Assembly: GCA_029891385.1 (NCBI GenBank)
Contig: CM057224.1
Span: 35,531,005 to 35,595,004, forward strand
Reading direction: 5' to 3'
DNA from: Erythroxylum novogranatense
Lineage: Eukaryota; Streptophyta; Magnoliopsida; Malpighiales; Erythroxylaceae
Length of the DNA: 64,000 nt
The translations under genes were made by a program, and so were the position numbers. Below, piece after piece: positions 1 to 11,455 of this stretch. Every line of letters begins with the position of its first letter. Position 1 is the stretch's first letter. The notes under the pieces are model-generated. The model was not told the origin of the DNA and did no database searches. It saw only the letters and a program-made list of their open reading frames with translations.

Positions 1-37
1 GTCTCATAACTATAAAAATGTCAGTTGTAAATGGATT

Positions 38-1440
38 TATAAGACTAAAAAGGACTCTTAGGGTAAAAATGAGATGTTTAAAGCTCGGTTGCCTACTAGA
101 GGGTTCATTCAGAGAGGTGGGATCGACTTTAATGTTACCTTTTCTTTTGTATCCTTTAAGGATGCATTTAAAGTGATTATGACAATAATAGCTCCTTATG
201 ACACGGAGATACATCAGATGAATTTTAGAACTACTTTCCTAAATGAAAACCATTATGAAGAGGTTTATATAAAACAACATGAACGATTTTAGGATCAAGA
301 TAAAGCTATCTGGACTGTAAATTGAGAAAGTATACAAATGGTTTGAAATAAGCTTCCAGACAGTAGTACCTAAAGTTTAATAAGGTTGTTACCTCATTTA
401 ACTTCACAAAAAATAAATTTGAAAGATGCTTACATCACAAGATAAAGGGGAGTAAGGTTATTTTTCTACTTTTGTATGTGAATGATATCTTACTCACATC
501 AATTGACTTGACCATGTTGCATGGGGTTGAACAATTTTGGCCAAAGATTTTGATATGATGAAATTTGTTGAAGCATCTTTTGTCTTAGGTATTTAAATTC
601 ACCGAGACAGATCTTAAAACTTTTTAATTCTCTCACAGAGTACATATATTAAGCGAGTACTGCAAAGGTTTAATATAGCTGATAGTAAACCTATTATAAC
701 ACTTATCTTTCATGGCGAGGATTATCTTTAGCACATTGTCTAAAGAATGATACAGAGAGATAGACTATGCAAAATGTTCCTTGTTATAGTGCAATTGGTA
801 GCCTTATGTGTGCCCCATGTGTCCACTATACTTGACATTGCACGCATTATTGCATTGTTGGGTAGATATTTGGTAAACCCAGAAATAGATCACTGGAGTG
901 CAGTCAAATGAGTTGTGAGATATCTCAAGGTAAAAAAGGATTATATGTTGATACTTAGAAAAGTTAATAGTCTAAGCCTCATTGGTTATACAGATTTAGA
1001 TTTTGCTATGTGTCTAGATTATATGAAGTCTACATTAGAGTACATTTTCATGTTGGTAGATGGTGTTATTTTGAGGAAGTCAAACAGACACCGGTAAATT
1101 CCTCCATTAAAAATATGGAGCTTGTAACATGCTATAGGATTGCTTCGCTAGTGGTTTGGTTTAGAAACTTAATTTTTAGGTTATTTGTGGTTGTTTTGGT
1201 AGCTAGTATTATTCAGTTATATAGTTATAATCATTTTGTTATATTATTCAACAACAACAATAAAAGTATCATAGGGTCTAAACATTTGAACATCAAATAT
1301 TTGACTGTAAAGGAATGAGTGCAGAAAGTTGACATCATAGTGGAGCATATAGAGACCAAACAGATGTCGATTCTACTAACTAAAAGACTACACCGAATCA
1401 ATTTTGAAAAACATGTATATAGTATGAGCTTGTTGAATTC
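38..1440 (+). pseudogene. Decayed Ty1/copia pol remnant (RT to RNase H)
   Basis: Translated pieces in shifting frames follow the copia polyprotein order. A reverse-transcriptase block near 74-290 has copia-like words (FKARL, GFIQRGGID, HQMNF, TTFLNEN, EEVYIKQ). The catalytic YVDD equivalent near 475-490 reads YVND. A block at 915-1100 matches the segment before RNase H (GYTDLDFA, KSTLEYIFML), and an RNase H tail runs to about 1440 (NMELVTCY, KHLNIKYL, VKE). Many stops and frame changes show it is dead. No LTR pair could be delimited; the left part is cut off by the window edge. Confidence 0.82.
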
Positions 1441-3990
1441 CTTTGACACTATTAATTAGGGATCATTATATTTTCCTCCTGATACAATTATTTTGTTTTT
1501 CATGTATTAGGACTGTTCATTTTATATGTATATTGATGATCGTCCTTTTTTACTCAATCATTCGGTTTGTGGAACTTTGTCATAATACAAGTAAAATTGT
1601 TAAGATTTGTATTAATCATAAGCATTTTAAAGGTTATTGGGAATGTATACAAATTGACCTGGAAACTATATCTTCAGGAACATATAGATACGTAGATAAA
1701 TCTATATATTTGGTAAGACATAGGAGGATATAAGTGTTTAATCTTATAAAGGTATTCTCTAGTGTGGTTTAGAATTGAGTGAGAGACAATAAATTTCTCT
1801 AATATACTTTAGCATAAAGTTTAGATAAATTGAGACTGACAAATAGAACAATGATACGTTTCAGATCATATAAGTATCCTTGTAATTTGCCACATACCTT
1901 TTTCTCATTTATGTCAGTAAGGCATTAAATATGCATGATTATATTGATCTGTGTTACACAATGGCACATGTATTTGATATTTTTCGATATTGAAAATCTT
2001 ACAAGACCAAATGATGGAGTTTGGTTACCATTAGATTAAATGCTTTATTTTGATTAAACATTGCATTTGTTTTCTTAGCCACTTATACTTTTTTCATTTC
2101 ATTATAGATGTTGTAATTGATATTTGTCTAAGGGAGAGAATAATTAAATTAAAATTCTTATTGGACAATTATTAATTACGGGTTTTATAAAACTAAGGCT
2201 AAGAAAATCAATTTTGATCTAGATTAAAGATAAAAAAGAGACTCAATAAAGGATATGATTAAGTGGGCTAAAATTCAGGGAAAAAAATAAACCCTTATTA
2301 GTATGGGCAGATTTGCTTATTGAGCTTGTGATGGGTTCAATAAAGTTTTTATAAACAACTACTAAGGTTTTTTACAGATTGTTGATAGAAGTTCGTGGAT
2401 GTAAAGTTATTCTGATCCATTAGGAGGTTCACTTATTTAAAATTTTGTTCCATAATTCTAATTTGTTTTCTAAATTAATTTTGTAGTTAATCTTAATTTG
2501 ATCAAATTGAATTCACTGATTTGGCACATAATTTTAAAAGAACATGATGAATAGTGCATTATGAAGAAGTCTTTAAATAGCAAAATTATTTCTAGAAATA
2601 TGTTTTAGAGATCTGCATAAAATATTTAAAAAAATTATTTAAACTTACTACTTATAAGGAGAATAATTAAATGGGTCTTGAGCCTTCAATCACATTGCCT
2701 TAAAGTAATAGTTCAATTGTCCCATGGGCTTGCTGGTCACATCACGATTGTAGGTTAATCTGAGTTATAAAGACGACGACTTCCTTCTTAAATAACTAGA
2801 CATTAATCAGCTATCGGCTTTATTTCTCTTAATTAATTACTTCCCCATCGATGTCTTTCAGTGCAGCCCATACCCAACGTACCTTTTGGGTTGTGATCAT
2901 GGCACTGAATTCTCTCTTTTGTTCTAATTCTATCTCTGATATAATATGACATCGTTTTATGTTGATTTAGATATAAAAACGATTATGTATTGAGGTAAAA
3001 ATAGAATTAGAATAGGCTCACGAGAACAGAGAATTTGAGCCTTATGATCATATGATAACCTGTTTTATAATGAAGAACTCTCTGATAATAAACACCAATT
3101 AATATTTAAGCAATTTTGGGGTCTTGAATTCCTTTTTTCTTGTGGACATAGGATCGATCAGTCGATTCCCTCCTGTAATTAGTAAACTTGAAACGCTAGT
3201 GACTTGTCTATTACTTGCTTGAGGCTAAGTTTCTATACATAAACATATAAATATGATAGGTTATACAGTTTGATGAATTTAACTGTAACCTATTAATCCA
3301 GTTATACAATTATCTTCAAGTACTCCAGCATTTGGGGATTCTAAGAAGCCTATTGATCCAGTCATAGAAGGCAAATGATTTCCTTTTGATAAGAGCTAAA
3401 ACACATTCTTAAAGAGAAGGGAATACCATTTTGGCAGATAAGCTAAAAATGGAGTGTCAGGCGCATGAAAGTAGCTAAGCAAAACAAATGTAATTGCAAC
3501 AGAATTGATATACAAGTAATAAACTATTTCGTTAAACATGAAAATAGGCAGTTGCATTGCATGGCTTCACCTTCCATTTCGGGTTTCAGATTCCTTATTA
3601 TCTGATGTTCATGATCCTGCCGGCAAAATCTTACAAACAAACATCGTCTTTAACCATAAAATTCATACATCAGTCACGTAAACACATGATTAGTCTCATA
3701 TCACATCACACGTTTAATCATAACTAATCACTAAAAGAAGAGTAAAAACCGTTAAAATTTACAGGACAGATGTCTGCTTAAGAAAGTGATTAGACTTACA
3801 AAACTAAAAACTCACTTCCCAGAGATTGGGGCTGACGTCACCAAGAAAACCTCACCTGCCCCTTGAATTTGGGAATGGGGTCTCATGCATGCACGTGTTT
3901 GGTCTCTTCCTTATTTGCATGTAACCCTAAAATGAAAATTCATAAAATTCCTCGTTGTGGAGAGAAAGATAAGAAGAAACAAACCTGTAA
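1441..3990. other. AT-rich intergenic stretch, no gene seen
   Basis: About 2.5 kb of AT-rich sequence with only short random frames. The first ~300 bp may be the LTR or 3' flank of the copia remnant, because an open frame continues there, but no terminal repeat partner lies in the window. I found no conserved protein words, tRNA or structured repeat here. Confidence 0.5.
3833..3897 (+). promoter_or_regulatory. bZIP/G-box/RY-like motif cluster upstream of MKK10-type gene
   Basis: A palindromic TGACGTCA (3833-3840), a CATGCATG RY-type motif (3884-3891) and an adjacent CACGTG G-box (3892-3897) lie 185-250 bp before the MAPKK start codon. These are classical plant cis-elements (bZIP, B3 and bZIP/bHLH sites). 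Their clustering in the promoter position is seen in the sequence; use by the gene is inference. Confidence 0.45.
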
Positions 3991-4081
3991 AGAGAGTTCA
4001 GTTAATTGTTTGATTTATATTAATAATTACAATACACTTTAAGTGTGCTTCAGATAGTGTTGTGTTTTGATTTGTGTGTCA

Positions 4082-5065
4082 ATGGCATTGGTGAGAGAAA
4101 GAAGACATCAACAAGCACTCAGGCTCTCATTACCACCACCGATTCCAGCAGCTGATTTCCGCCACAGGCCGGCACACCCACCACCTTTGTTCCCGGCAAT
4201 CACCAGTCCTCTCTCTCCAGTTATTAATGACCTCTCCGACCTCCAGAAACTGTCTGTTCTTGGACATGGAAACAGTGGCACTGTTTATAAAGTACGTCAC
4301 AGGCGAACCTCATCAATTTTTGCCTTGAAAGTTCTCCGATTTGATCATAATACCACCACCGTTCGGCAACAAGCTGTCCGGGAGGCGGAGATCCTTAAAC
4401 GTGTCGACTCTCCTTACATTGTACGGTGCCATGCAGTTTTCGATAGTGACGATGATATTTGCTTTGCCATGGAGCACATGGAGAGAGGTTCGCTCCAAGA
4501 TGTTTTGCTTCTACATAAAGTGTTGTCGGAGGAAGTGATCTCAGGCGTAGCACGTCGAGTTCTTCAGGGGCTTCAGTACCTGCATAGAATGAAGATAGTC
4601 CATCGCGATATAAAGCCATCGAATCTATTGATCAATGCAAAAGGTCACGTGAAGATAGCAGATTTTGGAGTAAGCAGAGTTGTGGTGGGCAAACACGATT
4701 CATGCGATCGTTTCATGGGCACATGCGCTTATATGAGCCCTGAGAGATTCGATCCCGAGAAGTGGGGCGGGGATCATAACGCCGACGAGTTCGCGGGCGA
4801 CGTGTGGTCACTTGGGGTGGTTGTTCTGGAGTGTCTAAAGGGTCACTATCCGTTGATCGGAGTCGGGGAGAAACCAGATTGGGCAGCATTGGTATGTGCA
4901 ATATGCTTCGGAGAGAAATTGGAAATGCCTGAAAATTCATCGCCAGAGTTTAGGAGCTTTGTAAGGAGGTGTCTGGAAAAGGATTGGAGGAATAGAGGAA
5001 CCATAAATGAGTTACTTGATCACCCTTTTGTGAGTAGAAGGGAAATTTTGATTGATTTTGGTTAA
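4082..5065 (+). CDS. MKK10: Group D MAP kinase kinase, MKK10 type
   Basis: Intronless gene for a 327-residue dual-specificity kinase acting between MAPKKK and MAPK. I chose the ATG at 4082 (MALVRERR) over the in-frame ATG at 4067 because group D plant MKKs begin this way. The basic/hydrophobic N-terminus (RERRHQ..LRLSL, residues 5-17) looks like a MAPK docking site. The kinase domain starts near residue 55: glycine loop GHGNSGTV (61-68), ALK lysine (K83), HRDIKPSNLL (175-184), DFG (194-196), GTCAYMSPE (213-221). The many matches in HRRT, ALKVLR, EAEILKR and DKPDWA-like words favour MKK10 over MKK7/8/9. Between DFG and GTCAYMSPE the two positions that are Ser/Thr in canonical plant MKKs (S/T-x5-S/T) are K204 and R210. 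The HRD catalytic core is intact, so the kinase may be active but differently regulated, or act as a scaffold. Convergent with the receptor kinase downstream. Confidence 0.88.
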   Translation: MALVRERRHQQALRLSLPPPIPAADFRHRPAHPPPLFPAITSPLSPVINDLSDLQKLSVLGHGNSGTVYKVRHRRTSSIFALKVLRFDHNTTTVRQQAVREAEILKRVDSPYIVRCHAVFDSDDDICFAMEHMERGSLQDVLLLHKVLSEEVISGVARRVLQGLQYLHRMKIVHRDIKPSNLLINAKGHVKIADFGVSRVVVGKHDSCDRFMGTCAYMSPERFDPEKWGGDHNADEFAGDVWSLGVVVLECLKGHYPLIGVGEKPDWAALVCAICFGEKLEMPENSSPEFRSFVRRCLEKDWRNRGTINELLDHPFVSRREILIDFG

Positions 5066-5688
5066 AATTTTAAAAATTTTGCGTGGTTGATGATCAGTAG
5101 GTTCTCGGATTTGTCAGTTAATTCGGCATTTGATTTTATCGGTGTAGTGAATCCTTCTGTTTGATCAACACTGTTGAACCATTGACGGGAAGCTATAAGA
5201 TCTGTGTAAACTCTGGTTCATGTCTGTAAGTGAAAATTAAACAGAAAGTTTAGTCATTCTCCAGAGAGCAATTTTATAATTTGGAGTCACAATTCATTTT
5301 ACAGTCACTAAGATGAAGGGTCTTCAATAAAAAAGTTCAGCTGTTGTATTCATCGATCTTAGTTCAGCTGTTGTATTCATCATTCTGCTTTTCTGCACCC
5401 ATTCAGTTTCCTTCCAAAAGTATAAATTAGCAGAAATACAACTGTTGACGCACCTGTGAGGCCTTTTTCTTGGTTTCTAATTTCTATTTTCCAGATCTGT
5501 TAAGCCATATTTGAAGGGATGATTAACCTCCAAAATCTCTGCCGATTTTGCCACTCTCTCCCGACGATTTTCTCTAGCTGTTGCTTTACTCTTTAAATAT
5601 GCAACTCATTTGCATAGGTCTATAAATCATAAATGATTCTAACAGCAAAAACAAACCGAAATTTAACAAACAAACCGAGTATTCCTAA
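5066..5688. other. Intergenic spacer between convergent kinase genes
   Basis: Holds the 3' flanks of the MAPKK (+) and the lectin receptor kinase (-). A short direct repeat built on TTCAGCTGTTGTATTCATC occurs at about 5336-5378. No gene or RNA seen. Confidence 0.5.
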
Positions 5689-7971
5689 TCATTCTGAAGT
5701 GGTGATCTCCAAGCTGATGGTCGAGTTCAGGTCGTTGTTCTCTTTTGCTTCCAGGTCCTCTGGCAAAGGCGGCCACATGAATGCGGGTTTGAAATATGGG
5801 ACATGAGGAACTGCCCTTGATCCTGAAATCATCTGACTTATAGCTTGTGCTTCAGGCCTCATGTTTGGATTTGGATTACAGCATGACATCCCAAGCAGCA
5901 ACAACCTCTCCGCTTCCTCGGCCACATAGTCATTGTGTAGCTTCTTATCCACCGCCTCCAGTATCCGCCTTCCACGGTGGAGCCACCACACCCAGTCCGC
6001 CAAGGTGGGGAAGCCAGAAACCGCATGACGGTTGTGTTGACCGCAAACAAGCTCCAGAACTACCACGCCAAATCCATAGACATCGGACTTGCAAGATGAC
6101 CTACCAGTGTGAAAATTCTCTGGTGCAATATAGCCACATGTTCCCCGAATACCCAACTCATCAGGACTGGAGTTACTATCGTCTGACAAGAGACGAGCTA
6201 ACCCAAAATCTCCCAGGTAAGGAGTAAAGTTTGAATCAAGCATGATATTTCCTGGTTTAACATCTCCGTGCACCACTCTGAAGTCCTGTTCATTATGGAG
6301 ATAGTTCAGTGCTGATGCTACTCCTGATATGATGTTGTACCTCAATGTCCATCCTAGGGTCTCTGATCCATGAAACAATTGTTTATCTAAGCTCCCATTT
6401 GGCATGAACTCATAAACGAGAAGCAAGCGTCCATTCTTCAGGCACCACCCTAATCAATCACATACAAAATTAAAAGGTATACTATCAGATAATGTAAAAC
6501 TCTCTTTTCCTCATTCTGGGACTTGCCCCCCTTTAATTAGAGAGTTAAATTACATAAAGTTTGAGAAGATCCTCTGTCCGACAAGATCAATGGTGAAAGA
6601 CTCATTTCTTTATTTAGTAATGAATGCAATATATCAGATCAGATTGTTACCAAAGAAATTACTAAGGAAGAAGCAGCGTGTCTTATAAAGTCTAAATGTT
6701 GAATGAACGTACGTAAATGGAAAAAACCTTGATTACCAAGCAAAGGAAGGACATGTTTGTGGCGGAGACGGCCGATAATCCGAAGCTCAGACAATAAACA
6801 TTCACGAGAGATGGTTAAGTGAGTTGAGAACAACTTGACTGCAGCCTCTAAACTCTCATTTTGCAGTACCCCTCTGTAGACCACACTAACGCTACCTTCA
6901 CCAATCTTACGCTTATCATCGAAATCGTTGGTGGCCTTCTTGAGATCTTTAAAGCGAAACTCCTTGAAATTTAGGAGGCTCTTAATTAATGGTTTCTTTT
7001 AAGTTGGCACCAGAAGGCATTGCCCTCTTCTTCCGCATATAGTATATCAAGCATCCCACACCAGTTAAAAGCAACAGAAACACAACAGGCACTACAATTG
7101 GCAGCACAATCTTGATCAACTTATCACTATTAGAGTTTCTAATAGTGTTGGGTAGAAGCTTCACGGTGAGGTTCCACCGGTGCACGTAATTCAGCTGTAA
7201 AGCTCTCCCTGTGGAAGCAGCGAAGCCAAAGTAGGAGTACTGATTAACGAGCCCTCTGAGGTCAAGATTACAATACAGAACTGGTGTGGTGGGTTTGGCC
7301 TTGCCGTCTTCTTCCATGTACACTTCCATTAATTTGTTTAAGCCGTCGTAATCAACCCAGACCTTAAAAAATTTGATTCCCACTGGAGCAATTTGGATGT
7401 CAAAGTTGGAAAGTGATGCTGTTTTGTTAGAGACGATGCTGTGGATGTCAAGGCCAATGTGGTTGTCATCAGGGTCAAAAACTTCCTTGAAGGTGTCAAC
7501 CTCAATCGCAACAATCTGATTGGAGGAATTACCTTCGGTGGAGGAGTTGGTTAAACCGAGGTACTGACCATCGCTGTTTTCAGGGAGGTTAAGATCAGGA
7601 GCTATGAAGAAGGCAAGACCCTCTCCAATGACAGAGGAATTATCAACCCGAAAAATGTTGAACACAAAGGAGTTAAATGAAGCTAATCTGCCACCATCTT
7701 CTTCATCTTCCCACATCTTGAACGAGTGATTGAGCAGAACACGACCAGATCTGTGCTTGAGGTCAAAGTTACCAGCAGAATCAGGGGTGAGTTGAAGGGC
7801 TCCATTGCTGATTGCAGCAGGCGACTGGACAGCGAAGTTACTGTAATATGATGCATTAAAAGGGCCGAACTCATTGCTATAGTAAGATGTTTTCAGGTCT
7901 TGAGTCTGTGATACAGCTGACAGAAACAAACTAACAATGATTCCAGAGAATAGTTGAGGTACCAATTCCAT
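5689..7971 (-). pseudogene. L-type lectin-domain receptor-like kinase with a frame break after the membrane segment
   Basis: Plasma-membrane receptor kinase with extracellular legume-lectin domain. Start at 7971 (MELVPQLF), chosen because a signal peptide follows directly. Lectin domain: residues ~25-270, with metal-site words EVDTF and DDNHIGLDI and many N-glycosylation sequons. A membrane helix lies at ~285-312, then RKKR. In that frame translation stops at TAA 6 bp after the KETIN codons (about 6985). The kinase domain resumes one frame over at ~6975 (FKEFRFKDLKKAT, KIGEGSVSVVYRG, AAVKLF). It is interrupted by an intron 6736-6450 (GTAATC..TTAG) joining LPLLG to WCLKNG, and ends at 5689. 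A 1-nt gain between ~6980 and 7015 would explain the break; the gap is too short for an intron. In the kinase, HRD reads HGD and the third loop glycine is Ser; the VAVK-type lysine, DFG and GTCGYIAPE are present. It is either a recent pseudogene, a split gene or an assembly indel. Confidence 0.8.
6450..6736 (-). other. Intron in the kinase part of the lectin receptor kinase
   Basis: On the minus strand the upstream exon ends CTTG and is followed by GTAATC. The downstream exon follows ATTAG and starts GGTGGTGCC. Joining them restores L-G-W-C-L-K-N-G, the usual subdomain IV/V sequence of lectin receptor kinases, in one frame. Most L-type lectin receptor kinases lack introns, so a 287-bp intron here is unusual. 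Confidence 0.75.
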
Positions 7972-8618
7972 AATTGATACTGCTCTTTCCCTATCCACAG
8001 GTCAACGAAGAAAGAAGTAAAGAACAATCAGATAGATGGGGCACACTTCACTCTCATTTGCAAAATAGTTAGTTTGATCAGAGCTAGTCAAAGAAGGCGT
8101 GCTCTGTTTCAACGGGGTAGGAAAGAACTTTGGATATTCTTAATCGATGCAAGATCATTGTTCTGCTGTTACCTTCCTACCCATCCATCCATCACGAAGA
8201 AATTGAATGAATAGATACTCATGAAAAAGATAGGAAAAGAATAACAGAACAGGTGATTTGAAACCCTCATTTGGCTATTACTATTGATGGAACTCATGAA
8301 TCAACTATAACATTACAATAATCCACCCATACCATTACCATTAGATGAAGCCAATAATTATACTTGTTTTGGAAATCTTATCCACGAGCAGGGCAAAGGT
8401 TTAATGAACTTCATATGTCAGTTTCTCTGTTTCTGCGTTGCACTGTGTACTGCTGTTCTTTTTTTTTAATTTACTAATCCCAAATGTGAAGCACAGCTTT
8501 CACAGTTTCAGAATTTTGAAGCCTGGAAATTTAATAGAAATGTTCAATATAATTTTAGGGATTGAGGTAAAGGATTAAGAGCATGAGGCACATCTCCTAT
8601 AAGACTAAGAAGGATTAA
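7972..8618. other. Intergenic region upstream of the lectin receptor kinase
   Basis: Contains the presumed promoter of the minus-strand receptor kinase and unique AT-rich sequence. It ends where the duplicated SAMBA block begins (about 8619, matching about 12,870). No gene seen. Confidence 0.4.
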
Positions 8619-10018
8619 GAAACAAATCTAGTTGTGATCGCATGAGAGATTACACAAAACAGGCAACAGGGGGTGATTGACAAGGCTAGACTTGACCAGT
8701 AGTATAGCATGATTCTGCTTCCTAGCGACTTTTCAGTGACAGTCAGTACATAAAAAAGTGTTTTAAGTACAACGTATCATATCATAAAAAGAACAATTTT
8801 TAGATACAGATCCAAGGGCCAGCACTTCATACAGGCTATCCATAAAATGGTACTCCTTCCAGCTTCAAGCATTACCAATGGAGGAAATCTGGCCAATGTT
8901 CAGCAAATTGAAGATATTACCTTTCAGAGAACTTTAGCTTCATTTTGGAGATGCTGTGGTCCTATTCCTTGTTATCTCCATCTTCTTGTTCAGAAATCCA
9001 CCTAGATTGGTTTTGTACAAATTAAATGAGAATCGTTATATAGAGTACAAAAATGAGCATAAAAGTACGGAACACAGAAAAACTAGCAGATATCATGAGC
9101 TAAATAATTCATCTTGAGTCCCAACAACACTCTTATGAACACAAGCAGTGGATCAAAAGCTCTTATCTTGAAATAAAAACAACAGATGTCCCCTATATGA
9201 TAACTTCGACGCTGACATAACATCCATTTCATATTCTTCCTGTATTCCAGACTCTACTAGGGCTGCTGATCATGTTTTAGAAACGCACAAATTAATCCTG
9301 TTTAGATACCACCAGACATTTATGACCAGAATGGAATCAATATTAAGCAAGGGGGAACAAATGATAAAGAACTAACCAGATCTTGATAAAAGATGGATAC
9401 GAGAACGAGGTCCTTCAAACTTCCAGTTATCTTCATCCAAAGATTTTACCTCCTTATTTAGCGCTGCCATTAGATCAGCTTTCAAGACTGCAACATCAAG
9501 ATTTCTATAACTGAGTAAACATCGAACTGGGACGCACCGGTACAAATTCATATAATAATTTTTTGAGCACTGCCATTTTAATCCTTTCTACCACCCGCGC
9601 GATTACTCATTCCCTCTACCACATAATTGACCCATTTGTTTAACCTAACGCATGAACATAACAGATTGCCTGAAAATTAGCAAAGATTGTGAACAATCAT
9701 GGTGACCCAGATGGCCGAACTAAAGGAATTTCACTAAAACTGCCCAAAGATAGAAACTTGACGAGTAATAACGGTAAGCATGAAAAGAAAAGTGGAAAAA
9801 CAAAAACACAAACCAAGCATGGCCTCATCTTTACGGTCCTGGACAGAGATGAGATTAGATGGAAATTGGAAATCTTCCAAAGCAGGATTGCTAATGCTCC
9901 CTCCGCCAACGATAGCGGTTGTTGATACTGATGAATTAGCCGGCGATGTACTGTTCATATCGTTGCTTCCGCTATTTTCTTTGAGCGGGAAGAATTTGCT
10001 CGCCGAGTTGAATTATTG
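8619..10018 (-). repeat. SAMBA gene block, copy A (direct repeat of 12,870-14,272, inverted to 30,841-32,250)
   Basis: About 1.4 kb that recurs nearly unchanged twice more. The match starts at AAACAAATCTAGTTGTGAT (8622; 12,871) and ends about 65 bp upstream of the SAMBA ATG. All three copies include the whole gene, both introns and about 0.3 kb of 3' flank, so duplication was at the DNA level and not by retroposition. Confidence 0.85.
8940..9958 (-). CDS. SAMBA: SAMBA-like APC/C regulator, copy A
   Basis: Three exons: 9958-9814, 9487-9377 and 9001-8940 (145+111+62 bp), all with GT..AG borders and matching phases, giving 105 residues. SAMBA is a small plant-specific regulator of the anaphase-promoting complex that limits cell proliferation in early development. 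Recognised from the Ser/Thr-rich N-terminus (SSVSTTAIVGGGS) followed by the conserved core with words LEDF.FPSNLISVQDRKDEAM, VLKADLMAALNKEVKSLDED, NW.FEGPRSRIHLLSR and GGFL. Start at MNSTS; the upstream LASKFFSLKENS frame has no ATG. Exon 1 has two nucleotides unlike copies B and C, but the frame is intact. Upstream neighbour is a MITE-like element beginning ~65 bp before the ATG, so promoter function is uncertain. Confidence 0.8.
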
Positions 10019-11455
10019 ACACTGATGGCCTGTTTGGTTCACGGAATGGAATAGAATAGGAATAGAATAGTTATTCTTTGGAATAGAAAAGAGGAGGAAT
10101 AGAATAGAATGTGTATTACTTTGTTTGGTTTAAAGCATGGAATACAGAAAGAATTTCTATTCTATTGTTTGGTTTTTAAATATAAACATGGAATAGAAAA
10201 GGGAACTGAGTTCCATGGCATTTTTTGGCAAGTCATACTGTTTTGGTTGCCCTCGGCTACTCATCCAGAACACTTGGAATAATTCTTGCAACATTATAAA
10301 TAGAAAGTTGCTATCATATTTTATTCTACCAACAAAACAATGTTTCATGTAAGTGTGGTTTATTACTATTACACAACTATCATATCGTATTGTATTGAAT
10401 GCAAGTTTTGAAGTTAGTCACATTAACATCACAAAACAACAAAACCAATCAGGATCCATATTTCAGTCACGAGAATAAGGATTTGTTAATCAGTCTTCGT
10501 TTAAATAATAATCTCAGTTTGTCACTTACAGACCTCACTAAAATATTTTTAAAAAAAAAGATAGACACTGAAGTGAACATATAATAGAACATATAAATTG
10601 AAATGAAGCGTGAATGTTCAGCGTGAACAGTGACTGTTCAGCATGAATCACTGTTCACGCTGACTGTTCAACGTTCACTGTTCATGTGAACAGTGAACAC
10701 GCTGAACTGTTCAGCGTTTACTGTTCACGTGAACAGTGAGCACGCTGAACTTCATATTCTCAGTTCAGCGTCCATATTCTCATACCAGATCTGAACTTTA
10801 ATCGAAGAAATCTCAAAGTCAGGTCGTGAGATGGACTTTTACGGTGATGAAATAGGTAGAGAGTGAATGTGAGTAGGACACAAAAATGGGTAAAGAGGGA
10901 TTCCGACGATGTATCAACTTCAAAGAAGGAGAAGAACACACAATGTAATTCATCGAAACCCATTGAAAATATCCAGATGAAATACCCATACGAAAACAAA
11001 ACCCAAACAAATTACCCAGATGCAATTCATCGAAAATACCCACATGAACAACATATCCCTCACTCAATCGAAACCTATCACCCAATCAAAACAATACAAA
11101 TAACTTACCTACAATCTGACCATAGAATGCTGGAACGTCAAGCAGAGGAAGAACTTTTGTGGAGAAGAGGAAGAACTTTTGAAGAGGGACTCCAAAATAT
11201 TTCAGATGTTGAAGAAGTCGGAAGGAGGCTTATGTGTAAGGATATGTTTGTAAAAAGGAACAAGGTTAGAGGGAGAAGAAGATTATGTATTCGACGATTA
11301 AGTAATAACAAGTTTCAGTTGGTATTAGGTATTCTTTAAAATCGAAGAATATGTATTGACGAGGAATGACTATTATGTGTTTACTTTAAACCAAACAAGG
11401 GTTCTATAATTACCGTGGAATAGGGTAGGAATAGAAATGCTATTCCCTTGTACCA
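10019..11455. mobile_element. MITE-like non-autonomous DNA element with GGAATAG-rich ends
   Basis: Left end reads GGCCTGTTTGGTTCACGG then AATGGAATAGAATAGG. The right end, read inverted, is TTGGTACAAGGGAATAGC followed by ATTTCTATTCC, so the ends form a short imperfect terminal inverted repeat (CTGTTTGGT.CA.GG core). A partial inverted copy lies at 20,632-21,390, where the outer end keeps the full CTGTTTGGTACA. The interior holds a dense palindromic GTTCAGCGT/GTTCACGTGAAC block (10,606-10,765). An open frame 10,863-11,339 (158 codons) has no recognisable domain and is probably chance. The end sequence resembles PIF/Harbinger or hAT MITEs; superfamily is tentative because no clear target duplication was seen. 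Confidence 0.65.
10606..10765. repeat. Cluster of short inverted repeats (GTTCAGCGT / GTTCACGTGAAC)
   Basis: Repeated GTTCAGCGT, its complement ACGCTGAAC, and ACTGTTCACGTGAACAGT (a perfect 18-bp palindrome with a CACGTG core, 10,720-10,737) alternate for 160 bp. The same block, truncated, sits at 21,313-21,390 beside the MAM33 gene leader. It can fold into stable hairpins. Confidence 0.8.

Noticed and set aside
4067..4081. Upstream in-frame ATG of the MAPKK
   Set aside because: Adds five residues (MICVS) before the conserved MALVRERR start seen in group D MKKs.
9689..10019. Plus-strand frames over the SAMBA exon (e.g. beginning MNNHGDPDGRTK or MKRKVEKQKHK)
   Set aside because: They lie antisense to SAMBA exon 1 and intron, and have no splice or family support; the same holds for the equivalents at 13,940 and 30,853.
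10863..11339. 158-codon frame in the MITE-like element as a transposase
   Set aside because: No DDE/D, zinc-finger or HTH words; the second copy is interrupted; composition looks like chance.
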